Positions 1 to 9,400 of a stretch of DNA of 64,000 nt are shown here, piece by piece. Where the stretch lies: assembly GCA_048360435.1 (NCBI GenBank), contig DBGCOP010000017.1, positions 100,300-164,299 of the forward strand, read 5' to 3'. Source of the stretch: Limenecus sp048360435 (GTDB lineage: Bacteria > Cyanobacteriota > Vampirovibrionia > Gastranaerophilales > Gastranaerophilaceae). Below the pieces are notes generated by a model that saw only the letters and a program-made list of their open reading frames with translations, was not told where the DNA came from and ran no database searches. Numbering within the stretch: position 1 is the stretch's first letter; every line of letters begins with the position of its first letter. The position numbers and the translations under genes were made by a program.

Positions 1-1041
1 AAAAAGAAACTTGATATTATCTATGAATTCACCAAAGATGAAATTATACTTGCCGATTTGAATTTCAATATAATTTCACAGAACCACAAACTTTTGACCA
101 ACAAAAAATATTTAAACAAAAGTTTTATTGAAATACTTAAAGAAAATAATCAAACAGAAAACATTGAATTATTACTAGAGTTTGTTAAATCAGAAAATGA
201 ATATATTTCATTCAGAGTCATCATAGAAGAAGAAAAATACACAAAAACAAATATATCAAAAATACATGTAGCGGACAGTTCCGCTGGTTATTTAATTGTC
301 ATGACTGACTTGACAGAAGAAATTAAAGCAGAAAGAGACCGTGAAAGATTTATAGAAATGCTTACGCATGACTTAAAAACACCTGTCAGGGCGGAAAAAA
401 GAGCTCTTGAACTGCTTCTTGACGGCAGCTTTGGAGAGTTAAATGAAGAGCAACAAGAAATGGTAAAAGAAATTCTTCATTCTTCTCGATATATGATAAG
501 AATGACAGATAATGTGCTCACAAGATATAAAATAGACAATGGTCAATGCAAATTACATAAAAATCCAAACTCAATAAAACAAATTCTTCAATCAAGCATA
601 GACGGCTTAAAATACCTTCTTGAAGAACAGAATCAAACAATAAAAATCAATACAGATATAACTAATGATATTTTGAACTTTGATGAACTTGAAATGAAGA
701 GAGTTATAACAAATTTAATAGCAAATGCTTCAGAATATTCTCCGCCTGATACAACAATCTACATATCAGTAAAACAAAATCCCGATAATATTGAAGTATC
801 TGTTCAAGATGAAGGACCGGGTATTGCAGAAGACAAACTGGAAACAATATTTAATGAATACATCTCCGGTGCAGAACGATTTAAAAAAGTAGGATCCGGA
901 CTTGGTTTATTTATTTCAAAAAAAATAATAGAAGCACACAATGGTAAAATTTATGTGGAATCAAAACCGGGTTGCGGTGCAAAATTCACTTTCTGTATAC
1001 CTTATGAACAATCATTAGATGTTGAAATCACCCAAAATTAA
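1..1041 (+). CDS. Sensor histidine kinase, 5' end outside the window
   Basis: The reading frame is open from base 1 (AAA AAG AAA CTT...), so the gene begins upstream of the window; the TTG at 58 is internal, not a start. The visible part holds the end of a probable PAS-like sensing segment, then a HisKA dimerisation helix with the phospho-acceptor His at bases 367-369 in the H-box MLTHDLKTP. An HATPase_c domain follows, with N-box ITNLIANASEY, G1 box DEGPGIAED and G2 box GSGLGLFISKK. This is the standard order of a two-component kinase, which autophosphorylates on His and passes phosphate to a response regulator. No transmembrane segment is visible in this part. The partner regulator is not in the window, so the signal sensed is unknown. 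Confidence 0.9.
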   Translation, partial: KKKLDIIYEFTKDEIILADLNFNIISQNHKLLTNKKYLNKSFIEILKENNQTENIELLLEFVKSENEYISFRVIIEEEKYTKTNISKIHVADSSAGYLIVMTDLTEEIKAERDRERFIEMLTHDLKTPVRAEKRALELLLDGSFGELNEEQQEMVKEILHSSRYMIRMTDNVLTRYKIDNGQCKLHKNPNSIKQILQSSIDGLKYLLEEQNQTIKINTDITNDILNFDELEMKRVITNLIANASEYSPPDTTIYISVKQNPDNIEVSVQDEGPGIAEDKLETIFNEYISGAERFKKVGSGLGLFISKKIIEAHNGKIYVESKPGCGAKFTFCIPYEQSLDVEITQN

Positions 1042-1190
1042 TTTATTTTTATCGGTTCACAATAATATATATAGTTTTTTATTACCCGATTAGACTTTTT
1101 TGATAAGACTTTGTTAAAATCTTTCATAAAGTTTTTTTCAACAAATTCTGCTTGTTTTTTCTTATAACAATCATTGGAATAAATATGCAT
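1038..1190 (-). CDS. Possible small protein, 50 residues
   Basis: An ATG at 1188-1190 opens 50 codons ending in TAA at 1038-1040, overlapping the kinase stop by 4 bases in convergent orientation. A purine-rich GAGAGAG stands just upstream of the ATG and could serve as a weak ribosome binding site. The product is basic, rich in Lys, Asn and Tyr (it starts MHIYSNDCYKKK), has no membrane segment and resembles nothing I recognise. In such AT-rich DNA an open frame of this length can occur by chance, so this is only a candidate. Confidence 0.3.
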   Translation of the reverse strand: MHIYSNDCYKKKQAEFVEKNFMKDFNKVLSKKSNRVIKNYIYYCEPIKIN

Positions 1191-1368
1191 AACTCTCTCT
1201 CGTAAACTTTATACTCTATGGCAACGTTCAGATATAATATGCTATAAATATTGATAAAAAGCCTTGCTCTTTTGTCAGATTTTGAGGATACTTAAGAAAG
1301 ACTTAATAAAAAGAATTCTGATTTTAAATATATAGAAAAACCTGACAATCAACTCGGAATAATTAAAT
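1191..1368. other. Intergenic stretch without recognised element
   Basis: AT-rich spacer between the possible small gene and the lytic transglycosylase. It must contain the transglycosylase promoter, but I see no pair of boxes good enough to name. There is no hairpin, repeat or further open frame worth reporting. Confidence 0.5.
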
Positions 1369-3372
1369 ATGCAGGATTGGAGAAAAAAACTTAAATTCAT
1401 ATTGATTACAGCAGCCTTTGCTATATTGATTCTTATAGTCCTAACAAACGTCGTTAAGATGACACAGGTTTCAGAAAAAGATTATCGTACTTATGAGCAA
1501 GGGCTTCAGTATCTTAACAAAAAAGATTATGAAAATGCATTCTTCAATTTTTCCAATGTCTCAAAAAATTCTGCAATATATGAAATAGCACTTTTACATC
1601 AGGCTCTTTGTGCTGATGAACTAAAAGATGTGGATACAGCTGCTAAAAGATACAAGCTCTTTATAGAAAAGTATCCGGACTCTGTTTTTATACAAAAGGC
1701 CTATTATGCTCTGGCACAAAATTATTTTAGAGCAGAAGAATTTTCAAAATCAGAAAAGACCTTCAATGCAATAAAAAGAAACTTTAAAGACAGTGAATAT
1801 AGTATAGCTTCAAACTATTACCTGGGACTAATATACAAAAAACAGAATAAACAAAAAGCAAAAAACTTTTTTATTGAATATTTAAAATCAGCATCTGATG
1901 GAAGATATGCTATGGCTTGCGTTAATGAAATTCTTTCATTGAACCCGGAGCTTAACCAAACGGATTATAGCGTCATAGGAAAAACGTATCTTAAAAACGG
2001 CAATATTAAAGAAGCAATTAAAAATCTTAATAAATCATATATGTCATCAAGCTGGGGATACATTTCTATTGCTGATAAAAAACTCGGAGAATATCAAAAA
2101 AGCAGAGAAATTTTTGAAAACGGATATTCAAAATATTCTCACAATATTTCTCAGGACGACTTGAAAGAGTTTATTGAAAACTATGTAAACATCTATCCGC
2201 AAGGACCTCAAAGCGGGTTATATAAAGTCTTAGAAATTTCACAAGCAGTAAATGCAGCAGGCACTGACTATATCCTTTATAGACTCACAAAATATGAAAA
2301 TAATGAAACAAAGTTTAAATTATACAAAGAAATTTTCACCAAATATCCAAAAGGCAACTATGCATCAGATGCATTAGCAAATCTTTTCTGGCAGGCTTAT
2401 AAATTAAATAAATATGATGAAGCGATGAAACTCGGTCAAATTCACCTAAGAGATTATCCAAACACAAATGCTTCCGCCAGAGTAATGTTCTGGATGGGGA
2501 AAATAGCCGAAAAACAGGGACTGAGAAATGAAGCAAAAGGATTTTATCAAAGACTTTTAGAAAAATATCCCGATGATTATTATGCCTTTAGAGCAGCTAA
2601 AAAGCTGAGCTTTTCTTCGCATGGTTCTGGCTGGAAAACAAAAACCTCTCACCGACTGCCTGAATCCGAACAGATTATGCTATTTCCTATTAGACATACA
2701 AACATTTCAGATGACAATTTAACCCTCATAAATACAATTATCAAGCTGAAAGATTATTCACTTCTTGGAGAAATAGAACCTGATAATAAAGTTATAAAAA
2801 GCTGGCTTTTGTATAAAGAAGGCAAATATGCCTCATCAGCAGCACTTGCCAGAGATGCAATTTCTGAACTTGAAACAAAACCTTCGTTTTCTGATGGCAT
2901 CTACAAACTGGCATATCAGCTTCACTTTCAGGAATATATCAATAACAATGCAAAATATTACAGGCTTGATGCTTATTTAGTGGCAGCATTGATTAGAGAA
3001 GAAAGCTACTATAATCCAAAAGCAGGAAGCGCAGCAGGCGCAATGGGTCTTATGCAGCTCATGCCTTCGACTGCATCTTATATTGCTTCCCAAAAAGGTA
3101 TCAAATATAACGGTTCATCCTCTCTTTACAATCCTGAAACTAATATAACACTTGGCTGTGCATACCTTGATTATGCAAAACAAAAACTTCACAACAATGA
3201 CTTACTGGCTGTTGCATCATATAATGGAGGTCCCAATGCCGTAAGAAACTGGCACGAAAACCTCAATTATGACAATTTTGATGAGTTCATTGAAAATATT
3301 CCTTACGTAGAAACAAAAGATTATGTAAAAAAAGTATATAGAAGCTATTGGGTATACCTGAATGTATACTAG
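1369..3372 (+). CDS. Membrane-anchored lytic murein transglycosylase with TPR repeats (Slt type)
   Basis: A 667-residue protein that should cleave the MurNAc-GlcNAc bond of peptidoglycan with formation of anhydro-MurNAc. Residues about 8-28 form one hydrophobic segment that acts as an uncleaved anchor or signal, so the rest lies outside the cytoplasmic membrane. Residues about 40-400 are helical TPR-like repeats (recurring YxLAQNYF / YFRAEEF type units). The C-terminal 120 residues are an SLT domain: the catalytic Glu is residue 545 in IREESYYNP, followed by GAMGLMQLMPSTA and by ASYNGGPNAVRNW. This is the order of Slt70. The next gene begins 33 bases downstream on the same strand, so the two may be cotranscribed. 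Anhydro-MurNAc produced by such enzymes is the substrate of AnmK, also encoded in this window. Confidence 0.92.
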   Translation: MQDWRKKLKFILITAAFAILILIVLTNVVKMTQVSEKDYRTYEQGLQYLNKKDYENAFFNFSNVSKNSAIYEIALLHQALCADELKDVDTAAKRYKLFIEKYPDSVFIQKAYYALAQNYFRAEEFSKSEKTFNAIKRNFKDSEYSIASNYYLGLIYKKQNKQKAKNFFIEYLKSASDGRYAMACVNEILSLNPELNQTDYSVIGKTYLKNGNIKEAIKNLNKSYMSSSWGYISIADKKLGEYQKSREIFENGYSKYSHNISQDDLKEFIENYVNIYPQGPQSGLYKVLEISQAVNAAGTDYILYRLTKYENNETKFKLYKEIFTKYPKGNYASDALANLFWQAYKLNKYDEAMKLGQIHLRDYPNTNASARVMFWMGKIAEKQGLRNEAKGFYQRLLEKYPDDYYAFRAAKKLSFSSHGSGWKTKTSHRLPESEQIMLFPIRHTNISDDNLTLINTIIKLKDYSLLGEIEPDNKVIKSWLLYKEGKYASSAALARDAISELETKPSFSDGIYKLAYQLHFQEYINNNAKYYRLDAYLVAALIREESYYNPKAGSAAGAMGLMQLMPSTASYIASQKGIKYNGSSSLYNPETNITLGCAYLDYAKQKLHNNDLLAVASYNGGPNAVRNWHENLNYDNFDEFIENIPYVETKDYVKKVYRSYWVYLNVY

Positions 3373-3405
3373 ATTATTATTCCTATAAAAAGATATAATA
3401 AATTT

Positions 3406-4371
3406 ATGGAAAAACTCATAGAAATCAAAAATCTGGATATGTATTATCCCATACAAAGCGGAGTTTCTTTCTCTAACAAAGCCAAAGAATATCTCCATGC
3501 CCTAAATGGTATAAACCTTGACATATATAAAGGAGAAATTCTCGGACTTGTCGGTGAATCAGGATGCGGTAAATCAACACTGGGTAAAGCCATACTTAAA
3601 CTCATAAACCCGGAAGGCAAAGTATTTTACGAAGATGAAAATATCTTAAGTTTCGACAGCTGTCAGCTTAAAAACTTCAGGAAAAAAGCACAACTTATAT
3701 TCCAGAATCCATATTCAAGCCTCGATCCAAGAATGACTATATATGAAATTCTGAGAGAACCGCTGGTTGTTCACAAAATAAGAAATAAAGAAGAGATAAG
3801 AAAAAGAATAACAGAAGTAATTGAACTGACAGGACTTGATCAAGAATCGCTAAAAAGATATCCGCATGAATTTTCAGGCGGTCAAAGACAAAGAATTGCA
3901 ATAGCTCGAGCTTTGATACTAAAACCGGAATTTCTTGTGGCAGATGAGCCTGTTTCTGCTCTTGATGTAAGTATTCAGGCACAAATTATCACCCTTTTAA
4001 AAGGCTTAAAAGAAAAACTAAACCTTACGGTTTTATTCATTTCACATGATCTTGGTGTAGTAAAATATTTATCAGACAGAATTGCAGTAATGTATCTGGG
4101 CGACATAGTCGAACTCTCAACAGCAGAAGAGCTTTTCAAAAATCCAAAACACCCTTATACACAGGCCTTAATCTCAGCAGTACCATCTATTCACAAAAAA
4201 GAACAACAAGAAATAAAACTTGAAGGAGATCTTCCTTCGCCCAAAAATCCGCCTAAAGCTTGCAGATTCCACACAAGATGTCCATATGCAATGGATATTT
4301 GTTCTAAAACTACACCTGAAATAATAAAAATTTCAGAAACTCATTATGTAAAATGTCATTTATATGACTAA
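3406..4371 (+). CDS. Oligopeptide/dipeptide ABC transporter ATP-binding protein, OppF/DppF type
   Basis: A 321-residue ATPase subunit of a peptide-type importer. Walker A is GESGCGKST (residues 50-58), the ABC signature FSGGQRQR begins at about 156, and Walker B with FLVADEP is at about 176-182, followed by the SALD D-loop and an ISHD switch His. The C-terminal 50 residues carry the oligopeptide-type extension (SPKNPPKACRFHTRCPYAMDIC) that defines the OppD/OppF/DppD/DppF group. The usual partners (binding protein, two permeases, OppD) are not next to it: the upstream gene is a lytic transglycosylase and the downstream one a convergent secreted protein. The rest of the transporter must therefore lie elsewhere, or this half serves several permeases. 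Placement beside a muropeptide-releasing enzyme hints at murein peptide uptake, which is inference. Confidence 0.9.
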   Translation: MEKLIEIKNLDMYYPIQSGVSFSNKAKEYLHALNGINLDIYKGEILGLVGESGCGKSTLGKAILKLINPEGKVFYEDENILSFDSCQLKNFRKKAQLIFQNPYSSLDPRMTIYEILREPLVVHKIRNKEEIRKRITEVIELTGLDQESLKRYPHEFSGGQRQRIAIARALILKPEFLVADEPVSALDVSIQAQIITLLKGLKEKLNLTVLFISHDLGVVKYLSDRIAVMYLGDIVELSTAEELFKNPKHPYTQALISAVPSIHKKEQQEIKLEGDLPSPKNPPKACRFHTRCPYAMDICSKTTPEIIKISETHYVKCHLYD

Positions 4372-4398
4372 AAAAGTTCCTTAACAGGAACTTTTTTT
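4371..4398. terminator. Rho-independent terminator, probably bidirectional
   Basis: Stem AAAGTTCC / GGAACTTT with a 6-base loop, flanked by A5 on one side and T7 on the other. It sits between the convergent ABC ATPase gene and the secreted-protein gene that ends at 4406, so it can serve both. Confidence 0.85.
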
Positions 4399-4405
4399 AA
4401 GTTAT

Positions 4406-4876
4406 TTATTTTGCATATTTTAAGAATCTTTGAACTTTCGTATACATCATTTCTTCTTTAATTTTTAATTTGCCATTTGCATCAGGTCCGATTACGAAAT
4501 GAGCAGGTATTTTATAATCACTCGTAGATGGTTGTCTTAAGCAGGTAATTTTGTAATCATTACCCTGTTTTGTGATTTTCCTTTCAGTATAATAGTTTTT
4601 ATACTTGGTCAGCTTTGCACCATTCGCACCAATTCTCATCTGGTTAAAATACTGCTTAGTATCAGCAGTAACAGTAGCAGTAGTACCGTCTGGTTTCATA
4701 ACAACTCTGATTATTTTCGCATTTGGAGCGTAAAATTCAGTGATTGTATCACTGTATGTATTTGCAGCATTTACATACTTATTAAAAAAAGCAAGAGCCT
4801 CTTCGGGTGTAGCTGCATTTGCAGCCATGCCCATAACAAAAACACATAACAATGCTAATATTTTCTTCATGTTCAC
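4406..4876 (-). CDS. Secreted protein of unknown function, perhaps NTF2-like
   Basis: 156 residues. The N-terminus has a clear signal peptide: a Met-Lys-Lys start, hydrophobic core ILALLCVFVMGMA and an ANA-A cleavage site at about residue 21. The mature part starts with a helical PEEALAFFNKYVNA segment, then FYAPNAKIIRV, and has alternating strands. This arrangement recalls small NTF2/SnoaL-fold proteins, but the resemblance is a visual impression only. A purine-rich GGAGAGAG precedes the ATG. It shares its upstream spacer with the broken gene at 5066-5345. Confidence 0.75.
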   Translation of the reverse strand: MNMKKILALLCVFVMGMAANAATPEEALAFFNKYVNAANTYSDTITEFYAPNAKIIRVVMKPDGTTATVTADTKQYFNQMRIGANGAKLTKYKNYYTERKITKQGNDYKITCLRQPSTSDYKIPAHFVIGPDANGKLKIKEEMMYTKVQRFLKYAK

Positions 4877-4972
4877 TCTCTCCTTAAAAGTTACTATTAA
4901 TCTTATATATATTATATAACGAAAACAATGCCTGTTTGTTCAGAAAAAATCCAATATTTTACAAAACAAAAT

Positions 4973-5017
4973 CAGAGTTCAGATTGAAATTAAATTACAT
5001 TTTCAACCTAAACTCTG
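4973..5017 (-). terminator. Strong hairpin, probable terminator of the broken gene
   Basis: Arms 4973-4989 and 5001-5017 pair at 15 of 17 positions around an 11-base loop. Read on the minus strand the hairpin is followed by a T-rich run (TTTTGTTTTGT). It lies about 50 bases past the stop codon of the disrupted reading frame at 5066-5345 and is the likely terminator of that former gene. Confidence 0.5.
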
Positions 5018-5065
5018 AAAAATGTTAAATTGTTTAGTATTCTGGTATTTCAGAAGAACTTACCT

Positions 5066-5345
5066 CTACAATTTTAGGATTTTTCCAGAGCCTTTCGGAT
5101 ATGTAGTTTTAGCTCTATATCTATCTGTGTAAAAACCAAATTCATCTTTCAAAGACGTATAAATGGTTTTTTCTTCATCCGTTTTTTTTGTTTTAACTAT
5201 TACATTGCGGTTTGCATTGTTATCATAAATAGATTCGTTTTCCACTTTATATTTTTTCCATTTGTAAGAACTTCTTCTTTAGAAATTTTTCTTCCATCTT
5301 TATGCTATAATACGCCCCAATATCTCCAACCTATCCTATTAGGTA
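5066..5345 (-). pseudogene. Disrupted reading frame, former protein of unknown function
   Basis: Read on the minus strand this stretch encodes a protein-like sequence in two frames. The first part, running through RYWG-VL, an in-frame TAG and then DGRKISKEEVLTNGK, shifts frame within a short A run near the codons for NGKK. It then continues as YKVENESIYDNNANRN and later TSLKDEFGFYTDRYR, ending at a TAG at 5066-5068. Restoring one A joins the two parts into a sensible hydrophilic protein of about 90 residues. The damage is thus one premature stop and one single-base loss in a homopolymer. I do not recognise the family. No convincing start codon remains upstream. A sequencing error could explain the frameshift but not the stop as well. 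Confidence 0.5.
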
Positions 5346-5415
5346 TTATGATAGAGTTTCAGCAGTTTTATATTAAAAAAATTTGTTTTAACATTTGTTT
5401 ACAAACTCGTTCTCA

Positions 5416-5459
5416 CAAAAAAAGAAGGTGTCTTTTAGAAACTTTGACACCTTCTTTTT
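5416..5459 (-). terminator. Rho-independent terminator of the M48 protease gene
   Basis: Stem GAAGGTGTC / GACACCTTC with a loop of about 13 bases. On the minus strand it ends in a run of seven T. It lies just after the protease stop codon. Confidence 0.85.
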
Positions 5460-5471
5460 ATAATATTGTTC

Positions 5472-6317
5472 TTAATTTCCTGAAACTTGAATCAAACTGT
5501 AAGCAGAACTCCAAGGGTTTGTAGATTTTGCCATATTTCTCACCCTTTTGAGTTTTTGTGCTTGCAATTTTTCTTGTTCTTTTTTAGCTTTAGCCGTCTT
5601 AGATGCACTTGCTTTTCTGATTTTAAGATTAGCATAAATCAAATTCAAAGCTTTTTGATATGAATCTGTTTTATAATTAGCTTTAACTTGAGCAGGATAA
5701 TTATAGTTTGCATAATCATAAATATTCATAATTCTTTCTTCACAAGAAAGATTGTCATCCAATATTCCACCTTGAACAGCTACATCAGATTTATAAACAA
5801 CAGAAATCAAAGCCAAAGGATTATACTTTGCTGTCATCATCAAGTCTACTGCTGTTAAATCAGCTTCCTTGTCATTTTCTTTTGCAACCTTATTAGAGGA
5901 TATTGTTTTTAAAAGACTTACTGTCGCAGCACCTTTTTCAGTTGAAGTTGTCGGATTGAAAGATGAAATTGCATTATTCAAGATTGAAGATTTAGCAGTA
6001 TGCCCGTTAACAAGATGTCCTATTTCATGTGCAACAACAGCAGCAAGTTCATTGTCATTTTCTACATATTTTAAATCACCGCTATATATATAAACAACTT
6101 GTGTATATGTAGACTCATTATTCATATTTTCATTATCAGTAACTTTAAAAGTAACCGTTGCAGGCATTTTGTTCGCCTTAACAATATTCTGACCAATTGT
6201 ATTCAAATGATTAACATTTTTAGTTTCAAACCAATTTGTTGATGTATTATATGAAGCAGCAAATACGCTCACTGAACTCATAAAAAAACATAAAACAATT
6301 CCAAATAATTTTTTCAT
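5472..6317 (-). CDS. Secreted M48-family zinc metalloprotease
   Basis: 281 residues with a signal peptide (MKK start, hydrophobic core, SVFA-A cleavage site at about residue 21), so it is exported. The zinc-binding motif HEIGH appears in AAVVAHEIGHLVNGH around residue 95, and the third ligand is probably the Glu of KEADLTAVDLM about 55 residues later, as in M48 peptidases. The C-terminal 50 residues are Lys/Ala-rich and probably helical. The size and lack of further membrane segments fit the periplasmic M48 group (YcaL/LoiP/BepA catalytic domain) rather than the multi-span HtpX. Its likely role is quality control of envelope proteins; the substrate is unknown. It is transcribed alone, between two terminators. 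Confidence 0.88.
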   Translation of the reverse strand: MKKLFGIVLCFFMSSVSVFAASYNTSTNWFETKNVNHLNTIGQNIVKANKMPATVTFKVTDNENMNNESTYTQVVYIYSGDLKYVENDNELAAVVAHEIGHLVNGHTAKSSILNNAISSFNPTTSTEKGAATVSLLKTISSNKVAKENDKEADLTAVDLMMTAKYNPLALISVVYKSDVAVQGGILDDNLSCEERIMNIYDYANYNYPAQVKANYKTDSYQKALNLIYANLKIRKASASKTAKAKKEQEKLQAQKLKRVRNMAKSTNPWSSAYSLIQVSGN

Positions 6318-6356
6318 ACTTATACTCCCTTATACTTTAAAAATATTATAACAAAT

Positions 6357-6391
6357 AAAAAAGCGGCATCTATAAGACACCGCTTTTTTTA
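6357..6391 (-). terminator. Terminator of the rpoB-rpoC1-rpoC2 operon
   Basis: On the minus strand AAAGCGGTGTC pairs with the mirrored arm GATGCCGCTTT, followed by a run of T, 14 bases after the rpoC2 stop. Confidence 0.85.
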
Positions 6392-6404
6392 TTAAGAATA
6401 TTAA

Positions 6405-9400
6405 TTATTCTACCGTAAAATCAGGAGCTCCGAACATGCCTTCGATTTCTTCCAAAATAGCAGAAGGTTTGCGAGCATTGTTCTTTTGAGCTGCTCTTCT
6501 TTGTGCTTCTTTGTCTTTCTCTTCAGAAGCATGAGTTAAGTGGTAGTAACCTGTTCCGGCAGGAATCAATCTACCGATGATTACGTTTTCTTTAAGACCT
6601 CTTAACAAATCTTTCTTACCGTCAACAGCTGCCTCTGTAAGGATTCTTGTTGTCTCCTGGAAGGAAGCTGCTGATATAAAGCTTTCTGTATTCAAAGAAG
6701 CTTTTGTAATACCCAGAAGAACCGGTTCAAATGTAGCCGGCTGTCCGCCTGCTTCTTCAACTGCCTGATTTTCAAGTTCAAGCATTTGTATTTCAACCAA
6801 TTCACCCGGAAGAAGTTTTGTATCGCCTGATTCAACAACTTTAACTTTCTTTGTCATCTGACGTACAATAATTTCGACGTGTTTATCAGCAATTTCTACA
6901 CCTTGTGAACGGTATACTCTTTGTACTTCATCAACAAGGTATTGTTGAGCTGCTTCAATACCATTCAACCTGATTACGTCATGTGGGTTCAAAGGACCGC
7001 TTGTTAAAGGTTGACCAACTTTTATCTGTTGTTTGTCCTGAACAATAATGTTCGAATCAATAGGATATTTGATTTCTGTTCTGCCGTTTTCATTAACGAG
7101 ATATAATCTCGGAACATCATCTTCAATCTCAATTTCAGCAACAGCATCAAATTCAGCAAGAATAGCAGAATCTTTCGGCTTTCTACCTTCAAGAAGTTCT
7201 TCTACTCTCGGAAGACCCTGTACGATGTCACCTGTTTTTTGTCTTTCAAATACAAGGTTAGCTAACATATCACCACGTAATACGAGTGAACCTGAATCAA
7301 CCTGCAACATAGTACCCGGGCTGATTAAGTAAGGACGACCAATTCTTATGACAACAGAATCTTTGTTTACCGAAACGATTCTTCCCGAAATAGGAGCAGT
7401 CTCTCCGCTTTCCGAAATAACGCCGTCACGTCTTACAAAATCACCTTCTTTAACAACAGGTTTTGTTTTAAGTTTTACTGTTTGCTCAACATTATCAGAG
7501 ATAAGAAGCAATCTTCTCAAATCTTCTTTATCTGATTTATTGACAGCAACACCGTCATTTATAGCAAGTACCTGTGTTTTAGCAACCGGTTCTTTAGGAG
7601 CAATAACCTGACCGTCTTCAACAAGGAGTTCCGTTTGCAATGAAGCTTTATTTGTACCTTCAACTTCACGTCTAACGATTAAAGTTTCAAGTACAACCAC
7701 CTTCAATGCATCATCTTTTGTCATTTCAACCATACCTTTTAAGTGGCTCAAATAACCCTGCATTTGAAGAACCAAACTTGTTCTTGTCAAAGTAGCACCA
7801 TCAAGGTTTCTTACTCTTGCGCCATCTTTGTACTGCAATTGAGTAACTGGAACGATGCTGATAGCTTCGTCTGTACTTTCAAACTCAATACTTACAGATT
7901 TTGGTTGTATATCAAATTGTTGTACAGGTCTTACAAGAATTTGAATAGGCTTGTTAGTAATTGAATCTTCATCCAAAGAAGTTACATCAATTTCTTCATC
8001 AAGATCATCGATTTCTAAATTCTCCTCTTCAGATTCAAGGATTGTTACGATTGAAGTTTGCTTAGCTTTAATTTTTCCGGCAATTACCGTACCTGCTTCA
8101 ACAACTTCACCCTCTTCAACTTTCAAATCGCCTATGTTATCCAGAGTATAAATTTCTCCGGGTCTTACAACAACTTCGTGGATAATATCATTAAATTCTT
8201 TAATTTCAACAATACCATCTATATGAGTATAAAGGTCTTTAACAACCTCTGTACCTGCTGTAACAAAAGTATTGTTTTCAACCATTTTCAAAGTTACATC
8301 TTTGCTGATTTGATGAACTTCTTCTGGAATGAATACGACTGATCCGGGTTTTGTAATGATTTGGTTTTCATCTACTTCTATACCCATATATCTGATTTCA
8401 CCAGAAGATTGAACAGAATATTCATCATCAATCAACTCTGCAATAATCATTCCATTTTCAACAGAAGTATCAGCAGGAGATTTAACAATGTATTTTTCAC
8501 CTGTCGAATCTACTGTCCAGAATTGTTCTTTCTTAGTAGTTTCAAAAGTTGCATTAGAAGGAGCAATAGAAGCAATAACGATTGTCAATTCTTTACCTTG
8601 AACAATTTTCTTGATTTTTTTACCTTCAAATTTTACTTCTTCAACAACAAGGTTTTCGCCAACTCTTACTTCACCGCCGTGTTCTGATGAAATATGAGTT
8701 TCAGCAAGTTTTTCACCTGTTTTGATTTTTTGGCCATCTTTAACAAGAATTTTTGAACCGCCCGGAAGGTTGTAGACGTCACCGCCTAATACCCATACAA
8801 TACCGTTTTTGTTTGCAGTTCTTGAAACGTTACCTTGTCTGTCTTTCTTTTCATCTGCAACAAAATCTTCAAATAATACTTCACCTGACAAATCAGAGTT
8901 AATATCCTTTGTTGCTTTTTCAGTCAAACGGCTTCCGTCGCCTGATGAAGCAGGTTCAAATTCTGCAATTTGATCACCTTTTTTTACAGACATACCATTT
9001 ACGACAAACATTTTAGCACCTGTCGGAATATGATATTTTCTTGTCATTTTAGAGCCTTTTAACTCAAGGTCACCTTCTTGTATGTTAACCTGAACAATAT
9101 CACCGTGACGTGTTCTCATTTCTTTTGTTTTTAATTTAGAAATAATTTCACCGTCAATATCCGCATCTATGTGCTTCATAGCACCAGAACCTTTAAATAC
9201 ACCGCCTGTGTGGAATGTTCTCATTGTAAGCTGTGTACCAGGCTCACCAATTGACTGAGCTGCAATAATACCGATTGCCTCACCTACATCAACCATTTTT
9301 TGTGTAGTCATTGCCCAGCCGTAGCACTTGCGGCATACACCGTATTCAAGTGCACATGTTAATGCTGAACGAACTTTCAAAGAATGAAGATCAATTCCTT

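Noticed and set aside
7048..8687. Several plus-strand open frames inside rpoC2
   Set aside because: All are antisense to a gene with clear family motifs, without ribosome binding sites of their own.
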